Positions 62,586-64,000 of a DNA stretch of 64,000 bases are shown here, one piece after another (positions within the stretch are counted from its first letter, which is position 1; each line of letters opens with the position of its first letter). The notes beneath the pieces were generated by a model, which was not told where the DNA came from, did not search any database, and worked only from the letters and a program-made list of their open reading frames with translations. The position numbers and the translations under genes were made by a program. This DNA is from Erythrobacteraceae bacterium CCH12-C2 (GTDB lineage Bacteria; Pseudomonadota; Alphaproteobacteria; Sphingomonadales; Sphingomonadaceae): the NCBI GenBank assembly GCA_001556995.1, contig LSKF01000002.1, positions 4,845-68,844 of the forward strand, given 5' to 3'.

Positions 62586-63644
62586 ATGAACGGCGTGGGC
62601 GACAGCATCGGCACGATGATCGAAGGCGGATTGCTCGGCCGCGCGGTCGAACCGGCCGCGGGTGAGGCGCATGGACACGCCGAAGGCCCCACTACCTGCG
62701 CCAATTGCCAGACCCGCTTTACCGGCCATTTCTGCCCCCAATGCGGCCAGAAAGCCCACATCCATCGCAGCCTTGCCGCGATCGGACACGACATCATGCA
62801 TGGGGTGCTGCACCTCGATGGCAAGCTGTGGCACACCCTGCCGCTGCTGACCCTGAAGCCCGGCGAGCTGACCCGCCGCTATATCGCGGGCGAGCGGGCC
62901 AAATTCGTCAGTCCGATGTCGATGTTCCTGTTCACCGTCTTCGCGATGTTCGCGGTGTTCCAAATAGTAGGCATCTCGGCGCCCACAGATCTTCCAACCA
63001 ACATGTTTGCAGAGGGGCAAAAGGACCCTTTCGTGTCGGAGGTCGCTGGGCAGATTGCCGCGCTCGAACAGGAGCAGGAGAAGCTGCCCAAGAACAGCGC
63101 GCGGCGTGAGGAAATCGCTGATGAGTTGAAGGGGCTTGAGCGTGTGCTCGAGAAGAACGCGCCAAGCATCGATGCCGCAGGCGGCGCGATAAAGATGTCG
63201 TCCGGGACTGGCATCGCCTGGCTTGATGAGGCGCTGATCAAGAAGTGGAAGAAGAACCCTGGCCTGATGCTCTACAAGCTCCAGGCTAATGGCTACAAAT
63301 TCAGCTGGCTGCTGATTCCCTTGTCGGTTCCGTTTCTGTGGCTGATGTTCCTGTGGCGGCGGCAGTACAAGGCCTATGACCATGCCATCTTCGTCACCTA
63401 TTCGCTCAGCTTCATGTCGTTGCTGTTTATCGCCATGTCGATCCTCAGCACGATCCCCGGTGGCGGCGAATGGGCGGTCCTGCTGTTCGTGATCGGCGCG
63501 CCGCTGCACCTCTACAAGCAGCTGCGCTATGCCTATGGGCTGTCACGTTTTTCCGCGCTGTGGCGGTTTTTGGTGCTCCAGATTTGCGTCCAGATTGTGC
63601 TGGTGACGTTCCTGCTGATCCTGGGAGTGCTTGGCGCGTTCTGA
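62586..63644 (+). CDS. DUF3667 membrane protein
   Basis: 352 residues. A zinc-ribbon-like pair (CANCQTRFTGHFCPQCGQK, residues 37-55), a DUF3667 segment (IGHDIMHGVLHLDGKLWHTLPLLTLKPGELTRRYIAGERAKFVSPMSMFLF), a long soluble helical loop (about 135-215), and further membrane helices to the C-terminus. Function unknown for the family. Confidence 0.8.
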   Translation: MNGVGDSIGTMIEGGLLGRAVEPAAGEAHGHAEGPTTCANCQTRFTGHFCPQCGQKAHIHRSLAAIGHDIMHGVLHLDGKLWHTLPLLTLKPGELTRRYIAGERAKFVSPMSMFLFTVFAMFAVFQIVGISAPTDLPTNMFAEGQKDPFVSEVAGQIAALEQEQEKLPKNSARREEIADELKGLERVLEKNAPSIDAAGGAIKMSSGTGIAWLDEALIKKWKKNPGLMLYKLQANGYKFSWLLIPLSVPFLWLMFLWRRQYKAYDHAIFVTYSLSFMSLLFIAMSILSTIPGGGEWAVLLFVIGAPLHLYKQLRYAYGLSRFSALWRFLVLQICVQIVLVTFLLILGVLGAF

Positions 63645-63648
63645 GTGA

Positions 63649-64000
63649 TCAGGGGCAAGGGAACCGGTGGGCCAGAAATCCTGCCATCACTTGATCCAGC
63701 GTCGTGCCGTATTCGCTCGGCGGGCGGCTGTAGAACCACTTTCCGATCTCGCCTGAGTCCAGCTCGGCCGTGCCCGGCGCCGGCAGGCATGTGGCGCTCT
63801 TCTGACCGGCGGCAGCCTTGGCATCCTCGGCCATCCGCACCGCCTTCACCGCCGCGATGATGTCGGCATGCAAGGTTGCCCCTGCAGCGTCGCGTTCGGG
63901 AGACTCGGGCATGCGCCCCACGGCCTGATCGCGCTCGATCCATTCCAACTGATGTCGTGGACGGCTCTCCACCCCGCGGGGTAATTTCTGCGGATCAGTC
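63649..64000 (-). CDS. Rap1a/Tai-like protein (N-terminus beyond window)
   Basis: The minus frame is open from 64000 to a stop at 63649, so the start may lie outside; a GTG at 63972 would give 107 residues. The C-terminal half (TCLPAPGTAELDSGEIGKWFYSRPPSEYGTTLDQVMAGFLAHRFPCP) has the Cys-Leu-Pro start and Phe-Pro-Cys-Pro end typical of Rap1a/Tai proteins, a family first known as type VI secretion immunity proteins but widespread with other roles. Convergent with the DUF3667 gene. Confidence 0.65.
   Translation of the reverse strand, partial: TDPQKLPRGVESRPRHQLEWIERDQAVGRMPESPERDAAGATLHADIIAAVKAVRMAEDAKAAAGQKSATCLPAPGTAELDSGEIGKWFYSRPPSEYGTTLDQVMAGFLAHRFPCP

Overview
The window is GC-rich DNA from an alphaproteobacterium, most likely a sphingomonad of the Erythrobacteraceae type. 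The housekeeping genes (leuS-lptE-holA, lptC-lptA, rpoZ, mmcB, nadC), a LytS/LytTR-type two-component pair and gene style (many GTG/TTG starts, ATGA overlaps) all point that way. No tools were used: family names rest on motifs read by eye.

1-14.3 kb: one end of an integrated mobilizable element. Its boundary is the 3' end of a tRNA-Leu gene (14226-14312, minus). A large serine recombinase reads straight into the tRNA, so the element extends left, beyond base 1. Left of a divergent centre (7390-7590), minus-strand genes encode a MobA/MobL-type relaxase, two predicted 3'-5' exonucleases, two unknown proteins and a DNA adenine methylase cut by the window edge. To the right, plus-strand genes encode a TraC-like protein, two unknown proteins (one of 702 residues), a ParB-like protein, a small ORF and the recombinase. 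A 14-base motif recurs in the leaders of its transcription units.

14.3-15.05 kb: no intact gene; a decayed ABC-transporter ATPase fragment.

15.05-35.4 kb: the most interesting part, a catabolic island of sixteen genes: three FGly-type sulfatases, two metallo-beta-lactamase-fold hydrolases, two haloalkane-dehalogenase-like hydrolases, a Baeyer-Villiger-type monooxygenase, two EF-hand proteins, two small DUF4345-like membrane proteins, a membrane-anchored protein with a DUF1330-like tail, a TonB-dependent receptor, a GPH-type transporter and a TetR regulator. Each transcription unit carries a 17-bp palindrome-like site, TTAAT-N7-ATTA(G/C/T), 2-100 bases upstream of its first gene. Eleven copies were found. 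They define a local regulon, presumably of the TetR protein, whose start codon the eleventh copy abuts. The enzymes suggest uptake and envelope-associated breakdown of an unknown sulfated, possibly halogenated or ketone-bearing compound.

35.4-64 kb: ordinary chromosome. tRNA-Arg(CCG); mmcB; a fatty-acid-hydroxylase-family protein; PAS, M48 peptidase and DsbA-family genes; a LytS/LytTR pair; nadC; RNase T2; an acetoacetyl-CoA reductase; leuS-lptE-holA; a polyprenyl glycosylphosphotransferase; RNase D-lptC-lptA; ung; a phospholipase D protein; a VIT-family transporter; rpoZ; a ParA-like ATPase; a DUF3667 protein; and a Rap1a/Tai-like gene cut by the right edge.
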